From Tahibacter harae (GTDB taxonomy: Bacteria; Pseudomonadota; Gammaproteobacteria; Xanthomonadales; Rhodanobacteraceae), in assembly GCF_024437735.1 (NCBI RefSeq), contig NZ_JANFQO010000021.1:1-64000 (forward strand): DNA of 64,000 bases, given 5' to 3'. The notes under the pieces were generated by a model. That model was not told the origin of the DNA. It was given only the letters and a program-made list of their open reading frames with translations, and searched no databases. The translations under genes were made by a program, and so were the position numbers. Positions 56,960-64,000 of the stretch are shown here, piece by piece. Position 1 is the stretch's first letter. The number at the start of each line of letters is the position of its first letter.

Positions 56960-58671
56960 AAAAAGCAACTTTGCCGCAGAATTTCAATCTCGCCGGTCTG
57001 CTGCGGCGGCAGTGGCCGCGGCTGGCGCTGGCCCTGCTGCTGGGCAGCGGCGCGCTGCTCGCGGCGCTGGCGCTGCTGGCCTATTCCGGACACTTCATCA
57101 CCGCCACGGCCCTGGCCGGACTGGCCGCCGCGCCGCTGTTCGAGATCTTCCGGCCCGGCGCCATCATCCGTTTCCTCGCCCTGGCGCGCACCGCCGGACG
57201 CTACGGCGAGCGCCTGGTCGCGCACGATGCGGTGCTGGGCCTGATGGCGCAGTTGCGCGGCGAGCTGTACGCGCGCCTGGCGCGGCTGGCGCCGGAGCCG
57301 CTGGGGCGCTGGTCCGACGGCGACCTGCTGCAGCGCATCGTGGCCGATGTGGAACTGCTGACCCAGGCGCCGCTGCGCGCGGCCCTGCCGCTGCTGGGCG
57401 CGGTGCTGGTGCTGTCGCTGACGCTCGCGTTCCTGCTGCTCGTCGATGCGCACGCCGGCCTGGCGGCGGCGCTGTGCCTGCTGACCGCCGCCGTCGCGGT
57501 GCCGGCCTTCGCCGCGCGGCGCAGCCGGCGCGACGGCGCCGCGCTGGTGGCGCGCTATGCGCAGCGGCGCGAGGATCTGGTCGATGTCCTGCGCGGCCTG
57601 ACCACGCTGCTGCTTTGCGGCGCCTGGCCGCAGCGGCGCGCGCAGTGGCAGCGGCAGGATCGCGCGGTGATCCGCGCGGAGCTGGCGCAGCGTCTGCGCG
57701 AATCATTCGGCATCAGCCTGGTCGTGCTGCTGGCCGGGATGGCCGCCTGGAGTTTCCTCGCCGTGGCGCGGCCGCAGTCCACCGCGCAGGCGCCGCTGCT
57801 GGCCGCGGCCGTGCTCGCCGCGGTGGCCGCGCTGGAAGCGCTGGCGCCGGTCAGCGGCGCGCTGCTGGCCTGGGGCCGGGCGCGTGCGGCGGCGGCGCGG
57901 ATCGACGCCTTGCTGCAGCAAGAGCCGGCGGTGCATTTTTCGCCGGCGTCTGCGCCGGTGTCGGGATCCCACGCCGGCGCTGTCGCCACAGCACCGGCGC
58001 ATTCCGCCACGCTGCCCGCCGCTTGCGGCGCCGTGCAGTTGCGTGGCGTGCGCTATACCTATCCCGGCCGCCGCAGCGGCGTGATCGTGCCGGACCTGCG
58101 GCTGCCGGCCGGCGGCCGCCTGCTCGTCAGCGGTCCCAGCGGCGCGGGCAAGAGCACGCTGGCGGCGCTGCTGGCGCGGCTGATGGATGCCGACAGCGGC
58201 GCGATCGAACTGGACGGCGTCGATCTGCGCGACTACGACGAAGCTTCGCTGCGCCAGCGCGTGGCGTTGCAGCCGCAGCGGCCGCACCTGTTCGCGGCGT
58301 CGCTGGCAGAGAACCTGCGCCTGGCCGATCCCGGCGCCGACGAGGCGCGGTTGCGCGCGGTGCTGCGCGCGGTGGCGCTGGAGGAATTTCTCGCCGGCCT
58401 GCCGCAGGGGCTGGATACGCCGATCGGCGAATACGGCGCCGGGCTTTCCGGCGGCGAGGCGCGCCGGCTGGCGCTGGCGCGCACCTTGCTGCGCCCGGCG
58501 GCGCTGTTCGTGCTGGACGAACCGTTCGAGGGCCTGGACGAATCCACCCGGCAGCAGGTAGCCGCCGGCATCGAAGGCTGGCTGGCGGGGGCCTCGCTGG
58601 TGGTGATCTCCCATCAGGATGTGGCGTTGTCGGGCAGCGTCGTGCGACTGCGCCTGTCGGCGGCGCAATGA
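56956..58671 (+). CDS. cydC: Thiol reductant ABC exporter subunit CydC
   Basis: 571 residues from ATG 56956, overlapping the cydD stop; longer in-frame extension into cydD is not real. Six membrane helices (about 20-300), then an ABC domain with Walker A GPSGAGKST, LSGGEARRLALARTL, FVLDEPFEGLD and ISHQD. A short Ala/Ser/His-rich linker replaces the long one in CydD. Heterodimer partner of CydD and last gene of cydABXDC. Confidence 0.94.
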   Translation: MKKATLPQNFNLAGLLRRQWPRLALALLLGSGALLAALALLAYSGHFITATALAGLAAAPLFEIFRPGAIIRFLALARTAGRYGERLVAHDAVLGLMAQLRGELYARLARLAPEPLGRWSDGDLLQRIVADVELLTQAPLRAALPLLGAVLVLSLTLAFLLLVDAHAGLAAALCLLTAAVAVPAFAARRSRRDGAALVARYAQRREDLVDVLRGLTTLLLCGAWPQRRAQWQRQDRAVIRAELAQRLRESFGISLVVLLAGMAAWSFLAVARPQSTAQAPLLAAAVLAAVAALEALAPVSGALLAWGRARAAAARIDALLQQEPAVHFSPASAPVSGSHAGAVATAPAHSATLPAACGAVQLRGVRYTYPGRRSGVIVPDLRLPAGGRLLVSGPSGAGKSTLAALLARLMDADSGAIELDGVDLRDYDEASLRQRVALQPQRPHLFAASLAENLRLADPGADEARLRAVLRAVALEEFLAGLPQGLDTPIGEYGAGLSGGEARRLALARTLLRPAALFVLDEPFEGLDESTRQQVAAGIEGWLAGASLVVISHQDVALSGSVVRLRLSAAQ

Positions 58672-58728
58672 CGAGTTCCAGCTTTGTATTTCCGGTGGAT
58701 TCGATTCCGGCAAGGCGGCGGACTGCGT

Positions 58729-59385
58729 TCAATCCGGCGCGGACCTTCCCCTGGCCATGCTGGAAAACACGCCGTCCCGCCGCACCCAGGCGTGGAACAG
58801 CGCCGCGGCCAGGTGCAAGAGCACTGTCGCGAACAGCAGTTTCGCCAGCCAGCCATGCGCCGTGCGCAGTACGGCGTACAGCGTGACGTCCTGCGGCAGC
58901 AGCGGCGGCAGATGCAAGCCGCCGATCATTTCCACCGGATAGCCGCCGGCCGACAGCATGGCCCAGCCGATCAGCGGCATGGCGATGAACAGCGCATACA
59001 GCAGCCAGTGCGAGGCGACGGCGGCGCGGGCCTGCCAGCGCGGCAGGTCCGCCGGCAGCGGCGGCGGCGGATGGCGCAGGCGGTTGCCCAGGCGCAGCAG
59101 GGCGAGCGCGAGGATGGCGATGCCCAGCGGCCGGTGCAGGTCCACCATCCAGGGGCGGTTGTGCACCGAGGCCATCATGGCGACGCCGACGAACAGCATG
59201 GCCAGGATCAGCGGCGCCATCAGCCAATGCAGCAGGCGGGCGGCGGCGTTGAAATGGGCGGGTACCGGAAGCTGCGTCGGCGCGCCCGCAACGGCGGCGC
59301 CCTGTGCAGAGGGGGCAGACGACGGCGCCGATGCGGCAGGGATGGAGTGCACGGCCGCTGCGGCGGTGCTTTCGTCGGTGCTCAT
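58729..59385 (-). CDS. Cytochrome b561 family protein
   Basis: 218 residues from ATG 59385, which overlaps the stop of the peroxidase gene (ATGA at 59382-59385). An Ala/Ser-rich N-terminal stretch of about 45 residues precedes four membrane helices. The haem-binding histidines are visible in RLLHWLMAP, MVDLHRPLGIA, VASHWLLYA and RTAHGWLAK/LLHLAAALFH. Such proteins move electrons from quinol across the membrane. Tight coupling to the catalase-fold peroxidase suggests it is that enzyme's electron donor, as inference. Confidence 0.92.
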   Translation of the reverse strand: MSTDESTAAAAVHSIPAASAPSSAPSAQGAAVAGAPTQLPVPAHFNAAARLLHWLMAPLILAMLFVGVAMMASVHNRPWMVDLHRPLGIAILALALLRLGNRLRHPPPPLPADLPRWQARAAVASHWLLYALFIAMPLIGWAMLSAGGYPVEMIGGLHLPPLLPQDVTLYAVLRTAHGWLAKLLFATVLLHLAAALFHAWVRRDGVFSSMARGRSAPD

Positions 59386-60521
59386 TGCTGCGCTCCCGTT
59401 GCGGTCGCCTGTGTCCTGCCGAAGGCAATCTCGCGCTCGCGCCGGTTGAACGAATGCGCATACACGGCCGAGCGCGCGGCCAGGACGGGATCGTCCGAGG
59501 CGCTGATGCCGCGCGGGAGGATCAGCGGATCGTAGTTGATGTCGCGGCAGGGGCCGCCGGCCTGGGGCTGGCTGGCGTCCAGCGTCAGCGTGCCGGCGAC
59601 GATCTGCTCGCGCGCTTCGGGCCAGGGCTGGGACGGATCGTTGACCGGATCGCCGGGCGCGGCGACGGTCAGCACCAGATCCCAGCGCAGCGGGCCCTGG
59701 GCGAGACGCGCGGCCAGATCCTGCTGCAGGAAATCCGCATCGGCCTGTTCGCGCTGTTCGGGGCTCAGCGGCTCGAACGCGGCCTGCGGACGGAATGACC
59801 AGCGCACGAAATGTTCGCTGCCGTCGGCGGCGTGGAAGCGGAAGGCGTTGACGCCGTTGTACGGCGTATTGGCCCAGCTGTTGGACCAGGGCGCGCTCCT
59901 GGCCCACTCCTGGAATTTGCGGGCTTCGGGAAAGCGCCGCGCGAAGTCGGCCTGGCGCGCGGGATCGGGTTTGCCGGTGGCGGGGTCGGGCAGGCTGGCT
60001 TCGGCCTGGGCCTGGAAACCTTCGGGCGTGGCGACGACGAAGAACGGAAAACTGTTCATGGCCGTGCGCCATTCCTGGCCGTCGTCGCTGCGCAGCAGCA
60101 GGGCCAGGCTGCGCACGCGCGCCTTGGCCTCGGGCGCCTGCGGACTGCCGCCGCCGATGGACAGGCGGCCCAGCACCGGCGTTTCCGTCTGGGCGAACAC
60201 GCGCGCCGTGGAGAGCTTCTGCGCCGCGCCGTTGCCGCGGAAAACGCCGCTGACGCAGACCCCTTTGCTGTGTGCGCGGCGGAAGCCGGGGTGATTGCCG
60301 CCGCCGGCTTCGATGGTGTCGGTCATCTGCTGCGCCGTGAGGCGGCCGCCGGTCCAGCCGGCGGCCCAGGCCAGCGCAGCGCCCAGGCTCAGCACGATGG
60401 CGCCTATGCCCAGCAGCGGCAGCAGTGGCGGGCGCGGAGTGGATCCGCCGCCGCCGGCCGCGGCCGGCGGGCGTGGATGATCCGGCGCAGGAGCGGGCGG
60501 TGCGGTATCGGGCTCGGGCAT
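59382..60521 (-). CDS. Membrane-anchored catalase-fold peroxidase (SrpA-like)
   Basis: 379 residues from ATG 60521. A Pro/Ala-rich cytoplasmic N-terminus (about 1-35) is followed by one membrane helix (about 36-60, LLPLLGIGAIVLSLGAALAWAAG) and a periplasmic domain related to catalase: HPGFRRAHSKGVCVSGVF with the distal His, RSLALLL, and the proximal region VLAARSAVYAHSFNRRERE with the likely haem-ligand Tyr. Catalase-related proteins of this size lack the long arms of true catalase and act as peroxidases. Coupled to cytochrome b561, it would reduce peroxide in the periplasm with quinol electrons. Confidence 0.88.
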   Translation of the reverse strand: MPEPDTAPPAPAPDHPRPPAAAGGGGSTPRPPLLPLLGIGAIVLSLGAALAWAAGWTGGRLTAQQMTDTIEAGGGNHPGFRRAHSKGVCVSGVFRGNGAAQKLSTARVFAQTETPVLGRLSIGGGSPQAPEAKARVRSLALLLRSDDGQEWRTAMNSFPFFVVATPEGFQAQAEASLPDPATGKPDPARQADFARRFPEARKFQEWARSAPWSNSWANTPYNGVNAFRFHAADGSEHFVRWSFRPQAAFEPLSPEQREQADADFLQQDLAARLAQGPLRWDLVLTVAAPGDPVNDPSQPWPEAREQIVAGTLTLDASQPQAGGPCRDINYDPLILPRGISASDDPVLAARSAVYAHSFNRREREIAFGRTQATATGAQQ

Positions 60522-60732
60522 GGCGTGATCCTCGGATCGGCGGGGCACGGAATTCGGGCGCTGCCGGTTGCCGCGACCGGCAGCCGGCTAGTGGGCCGCA
60601 CGCGATCCGGTGTCAAGCACCCGCTGTCTGGGCCGGATCGGCGGCGGCACGTTGCCGCGGGCGCGCACGGCGCGCCGTTCGCCGCATAGGAACGGCGCAG
60701 GCGGCGATTTCTTTCAGGCGAGAACGGCGCCG

Positions 60733-62049
60733 TTACTTCGCCGCCGGCGTCACCCGCCAGATCACGTTGCCCACGTCGTCGGCCACCAGCAGCGCGCCCT
60801 TGCGGTCCAGCGCCACGCCGACCGGGCGGCCCTGGGCGTTGCCTTTGTCGTCGAGGAAGCCGCCCAGCACGTCGCGCGGCACGCCGCTGGGCTTTCCATT
60901 GGAAAAAGGCACAAAAATAACCTTGTAGCCGCTGGGCGGCTTGCGGTTCCACGAGCCGTGCTGGCCGATGAAGGCGCCGGCGCCGAACGGTGCGGCGAGC
61001 AGGCCGTCGCCGTTGAAGGCCAGGCCCAGCGAGGCGGTATGCGCGCCCAGGGCGTAGTCCGGCACCACGGTCTTGGCGACCAGTTCGGGCTGCTGCGGTT
61101 CCACGCGCTTGTCCACGTGGGCGCCGAAATAGCTGTACGGCCAGCCGTAGAAGGCACCGTCGCGCACCGCGGTCAGATAGTCGGGCACCAGGTCGTTGCC
61201 CAGCTCGTCGCGTTCGTTGACCACGGCCCAGAGCGCGCCGCTGTGCGGCTCCCAGTCCAGGCCCACGGGATTGCGCAGGCCGGTGGCGTAGGGCCGGGTT
61301 TCGCCGCTGACGCGGTCTATCTGCAGGATGCGCGCGCGATCGCCTTCCTTGTCGATGCCGCCTTCGGCGATGTTGCTGTTGGAACCGACGCCGACGTACA
61401 GATACTTGCCGTCCTTGCTCGCGAGCAGGCTCTTGGTCCAGTGGTGGTTGAGCGGGCCGGGACCGTGCGGCAGCTCGGCCACTTTCGTCGCTGCCGCGCC
61501 GATCTGGGTTTCGCCGGCGCGGTAGGCGTAGCGGACCAGCGAATCCGCATTGGCGACGTAGAGGCTGCCGTCGACCAGGGTCATGCCGAAGGGCGAGCTG
61601 AGGCCCTGCAGCAGTACGCTGCGCTGCTCGGCCGTGCCGTCGCCGTCGGCATCGCGCAGCAGGGTGATGCGGTTGGGGCTGGGCACGGCGGCGCCGGCCT
61701 TCTGCGAGGCGGATTTCATCACCGTGCCCTTGATGCCCTTGGTCGCGCGCGAATCGGGCGGCGCGTTGGTCTCGGCCACGAGCACGTCGCCGTTGGGCAG
61801 CACGTACAGCCAGCGCGGATGGTCCAGGCCGCGGGCGAAGGCCTGCACGCTCAGGCCGGCGGCGGCGCGGGGCTTGGCCTCGCCCGACCAGCCGGTGGCC
61901 GGGGCGATGTCCACCACGGGGATCAGGGAGCGGTCGGGCTCGGGCAATTCCGGATCCGGGCCGTAGCCGGCCGGCATGTCCTGGGCCTGCGCGGCGGCGG
62001 CCGGCAGTGCGAGCAGCATGTGCAGGATTGCCAATTTATAGTTTTTCAT
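60733..62049 (-). CDS. Sorbosone/glucose dehydrogenase-like secreted beta-propeller protein
   Basis: 438 residues. Signal peptide about 1-22 ([17 protein letters not shown]). The propeller shows family landmarks: [81 protein letters not shown] and [21 protein letters not shown]. Related soluble glucose and sorbosone dehydrogenases use PQQ in the periplasm. Substrate not assignable and PQQ synthesis genes are not in the window. Single-gene unit. Confidence 0.9.
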   Translation of the reverse strand: MKNYKLAILHMLLALPAAAAQAQDMPAGYGPDPELPEPDRSLIPVVDIAPATGWSGEAKPRAAAGLSVQAFARGLDHPRWLYVLPNGDVLVAETNAPPDSRATKGIKGTVMKSASQKAGAAVPSPNRITLLRDADGDGTAEQRSVLLQGLSSPFGMTLVDGSLYVANADSLVRYAYRAGETQIGAAATKVAELPHGPGPLNHHWTKSLLASKDGKYLYVGVGSNSNIAEGGIDKEGDRARILQIDRVSGETRPYATGLRNPVGLDWEPHSGALWAVVNERDELGNDLVPDYLTAVRDGAFYGWPYSYFGAHVDKRVEPQQPELVAKTVVPDYALGAHTASLGLAFNGDGLLAAPFGAGAFIGQHGSWNRKPPSGYKVIFVPFSNGKPSGVPRDVLGGFLDDKGNAQGRPVGVALDRKGALLVADDVGNVIWRVTPAAK

Positions 62050-62176
62050 GAGCGTGCTCCTGGCGTCGCGGACGGCGGGAGACGCGGCCGCACGGCACAG
62101 GCGCGGCCGGTCGGCTGCATACGCTGCGCCGCGCGGCGTTGGCGCGGCGTGATTGCGGAGTCAGGCGTGGATGCGC

Positions 62177-62683
62177 TCAGCCGGCCTCGTCGTAGTCGAT
62201 GGCGAGCACGACATAGCTCATGCGGCCGCCCGGCAGCTCCGCGCCGAACTCGTCGTCGACGCGCTTCTTCAGCGCGGCGCGGGCGAGCGGGGAGTCAATG
62301 CTGATCCAGCCCCTGGGCGCGTCGGTCTCGTCCGGACCTACGATGCGCAGGCGCTGCTCGCGGCCGGCCTGGTCCTCCAGCGTGATCCAGGCGCCGAAGT
62401 AGATCGCGCCGCGGTCGCTGGGGGCGGGCGGGGCTATGCGCAGGGATTCCAGGCGCTTGCCCAGGTAGCGCACGCGCCGGTCGATCTCGCCGAGTTGCTT
62501 TTTGCGATAGGTGTACTCGGCGTTCTCCGAGCGGTCGCCCTCGGCCGCGGCGGCGGCCAGGGCGCGCACCACTTCCGGGCGGCGTTCGCGCCAGAGGTGA
62601 TCCAGCTCGGCCTTGAGTCGTTCATGGCCTTCGCGCGTGATCAGGGCGGTGGAGGCGGCTTGCGGCGGGCGCCAGCGTCCCAT
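62177..62683 (-). CDS. greB: Transcription elongation factor GreB
   Basis: 168 residues from ATG 62683 (GGAGAGAAACGTC upstream); longer frame upstream is not supported. The N-terminal coiled coil carries the tip [16 protein letters not shown] with the acidic Asp50 and Glu53 that reach the polymerase active site. The C-terminal FKBP-like domain ends [12 protein letters not shown]. It rescues backtracked RNA polymerase by stimulating transcript cleavage. Divergent from the rhomboid gene across 112 bases. Confidence 0.94.
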   Translation of the reverse strand: MGRWRPPQAASTALITREGHERLKAELDHLWRERRPEVVRALAAAAAEGDRSENAEYTYRKKQLGEIDRRVRYLGKRLESLRIAPPAPSDRGAIYFGAWITLEDQAGREQRLRIVGPDETDAPRGWISIDSPLARAALKKRVDDEFGAELPGGRMSYVVLAIDYDEAG

Positions 62684-62795
62684 GACGTTTCTCTCCGGAA
62701 CGGGGAGCGGAGAGTAGGAGCCTGCCGGGGCCGAATGCAACGCCGCGCCGCGGCGGCGTTGCGCGTAGAATCCGCCCGTTCCCGGGGGAATCCAC

Positions 62796-64000
62796 TTGCT
62801 CATCCTGCCGCTGCACCGCCCGTTCAGCCGGGCGAATTTCCCGTTCGCGACCATCGCCCTGGTGCTGGCCAACGTCTTCGTCTTCCTGTTCCTGCAGGGG
62901 CCGGACGATGCGCTTGCCGAAAAGGCCATGACCTACTACGGCCAGACCGGGTTGGGACGGGTGGAAATGCCGCTGTACCAGCAATGGCTGCAGCAGCACC
63001 CGGACAAGCGGCGCGAGGAAATGCTCGCGCGACTGGGGGACGAGGGCTCCGGCCTGGTCGGCTATCTGATCCAGCACGATGCTGCCTTCCTCGCCGAGCT
63101 GCGCGGCGACCGCCTGATAACGCCGGCGGATGAGCGCTACGCGCAGTGGAAACCGGCGCGGAGCGAGTTCGACCGCCTGTGGAGCCTGCGCTTCGAGGAC
63201 CGGCATGTGCTGCACTACTCGGAGCTGGAACCCGCGCGCCTGTTCAGTGCGATGTTCCTGCATGGGGATTTCGGTCATCTGTTCGGCAACATGCTGTTCC
63301 TGGTGTTGCTGGGGTTGCTGGTCGAAGGCGCGCTGGGGCCGGGGCTGTTCCTGGCGGTGTATCTGCTCGGCGGCGTGGGCGGTTCGCTGTTTTCGCTGTG
63401 GTGGCGCTGGGGCGACAGCGGCGCCATGCTCGGCGCTTCCGGCGCCATCGCCGCACTGATGGGCGCCTATTGCGTGCTGTGGGGCCTGCGCAAGGTGCGC
63501 GTGTTCTGGTGGGCCTTCGTGGTGTTCGATTATTCCCGCATCACCGCGCTGTGGCTGCTGCCATTCTGGCTGGGCTGGGAGCTGTTCAACCTGCTCGCCA
63601 ACGGCGATGCCGGCGTGGGCTTCGACGCCCATGCCGGCGGCATCATGAGCGGCGCCCTGCTGGCCTGGGGCGTGCGCGCGCTGGGCTGGGAGCGGCGCGA
63701 CTTCCTGGATGAAGACGTCAAGGCCGACGCCGCCCAGGCCCATGCCGACACGCTCAAGCTCGCCCACGGCCACCTGGGCAAGCTGGAAGTGGTGCAGGCG
63801 CGCAAGCTGCTGGAGGAACTGGACCAGGCCGGCCCGCCGTCGCTGGATGTGCGCGTCGCGCTGTACCGCTGCGCGCGTTATGCGCGCCAGCCCGCGGCAC
63901 TGCGCGAGGCGGTGAAGCGTGTGCTCGAACTGCCGCTGGTCGACGCGGCGACGGTGCACAAGGTCAAGAGCGTGCTGGATGATTTCCGCAAGGTCGAGCC
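62796..64000 (+). CDS. Rhomboid-family intramembrane serine protease, partial
   Basis: The frame is open from the TTG at 62796 (GGGGGAATCCAC upstream) to the right edge, 401 codons, so the C-terminus is missing. Membrane helices start near residues 15-30 and continue from about 145. Rhomboid motifs are present: [15 protein letters not shown] (Asn/His), [13 protein letters not shown] with the nucleophile Ser near 216, and [16 protein letters not shown] with the catalytic His near 278. A large soluble insertion (about 35-135) follows TM1, and a helical cytoplasmic tail begins near residue 300. Substrate unknown. Confidence 0.9.
   Translation, partial: MLILPLHRPFSRANFPFATIALVLANVFVFLFLQGPDDALAEKAMTYYGQTGLGRVEMPLYQQWLQQHPDKRREEMLARLGDEGSGLVGYLIQHDAAFLAELRGDRLITPADERYAQWKPARSEFDRLWSLRFEDRHVLHYSELEPARLFSAMFLHGDFGHLFGNMLFLVLLGLLVEGALGPGLFLAVYLLGGVGGSLFSLWWRWGDSGAMLGASGAIAALMGAYCVLWGLRKVRVFWWAFVVFDYSRITALWLLPFWLGWELFNLLANGDAGVGFDAHAGGIMSGALLAWGVRALGWERRDFLDEDVKADAAQAHADTLKLAHGHLGKLEVVQARKLLEELDQAGPPSLDVRVALYRCARYARQPAALREAVKRVLELPLVDAATVHKVKSVLDDFRKVE

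Overview
This is about 64 kb of very GC-rich chromosome (roughly 70% GC by eye) with dense, short-spaced genes. The gene content points to a free-living gammaproteobacterium of the Xanthomonadales/Lysobacterales, probably near Rhodanobacteraceae or Lysobacteraceae. Pointers are a 41-residue zinc-free type ribosomal protein L36, a DUF2239 gene, winged-helix/TPR membrane regulators, delta-60 and choice-of-anchor Q surface proteins, and a bd oxidase operon with cydDC attached. The genus is inference. I saw no rRNA, tRNA, prophage, transposase or CRISPR array.

Layout. 1-5152: a secreted subtilisin-like protease cut by the left edge, an 800-base gap with a long inverted repeat, and an OmpR/EnvZ-type two-component system. 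5294-11682: a cation-efflux-like protein, an Orn/Lys/Arg decarboxylase, a DUF4199 membrane protein, a membrane-anchored LuxR-type protein and a large lipoprotein. 11976-36091: a purine-degradation region in two blocks. Block one has xdhC, xdhB and xdhA on minus, divergent from adenine deaminase, a coupled secreted unknown, 5-hydroxyisourate hydrolase and a membrane urate oxidase with a cytochrome c tail. Block two, all on minus, has allantoinase puuE, OHCU decarboxylase uraD, allantoicase and ureidoglycolate lyase, with a delta-60 protein and a cupin-like unknown inside. Together these cover adenine to hypoxanthine to xanthine to urate to allantoin to allantoate to ureidoglycolate to glyoxylate plus urea. 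Between the blocks lie surface proteins, a wHTH-TPR regulator, a LysR/oxidoreductase pair and small unknown genes.

36199-46969: an LTA-synthase-like sulfatase-fold enzyme, phosphoglucomutase, a DUF349 coiled-coil protein, a TraB-family membrane protein and aguA-aguB. With the decarboxylase near 7 kb, aguAB would complete arginine to agmatine to N-carbamoylputrescine to putrescine. 47552-51848: rpmJ, DUF2239, and a lipid cluster of an acyl-CoA-binding protein plus TetR regulator divergent from a two-domain fatty acyl-CoA reductase. 52132-58671: cydA-cydB-cydX-cydD-cydC. 58729-64000: a catalase-fold peroxidase coupled to cytochrome b561, a sorbosone/glucose dehydrogenase-like protein, GreB, and a rhomboid protease cut by the right edge.

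The most unusual non-genic content is two tandem arrays. One is a degenerate 16-bp repeat, about 17 units, in the convergent gap after pgm (40088-40361). The other is a 38-bp repeat (about 47212-47524) that appears to be amplified from the rpmJ transcription terminator. Other sites worth attention are a two-palindrome operator before the DUF2239 gene, a structured leader before the acyl-CoA reductase, and a 17-bp-arm inverted repeat near 2.4 kb. Protein functions are read from recognisable motifs; no database search was run.
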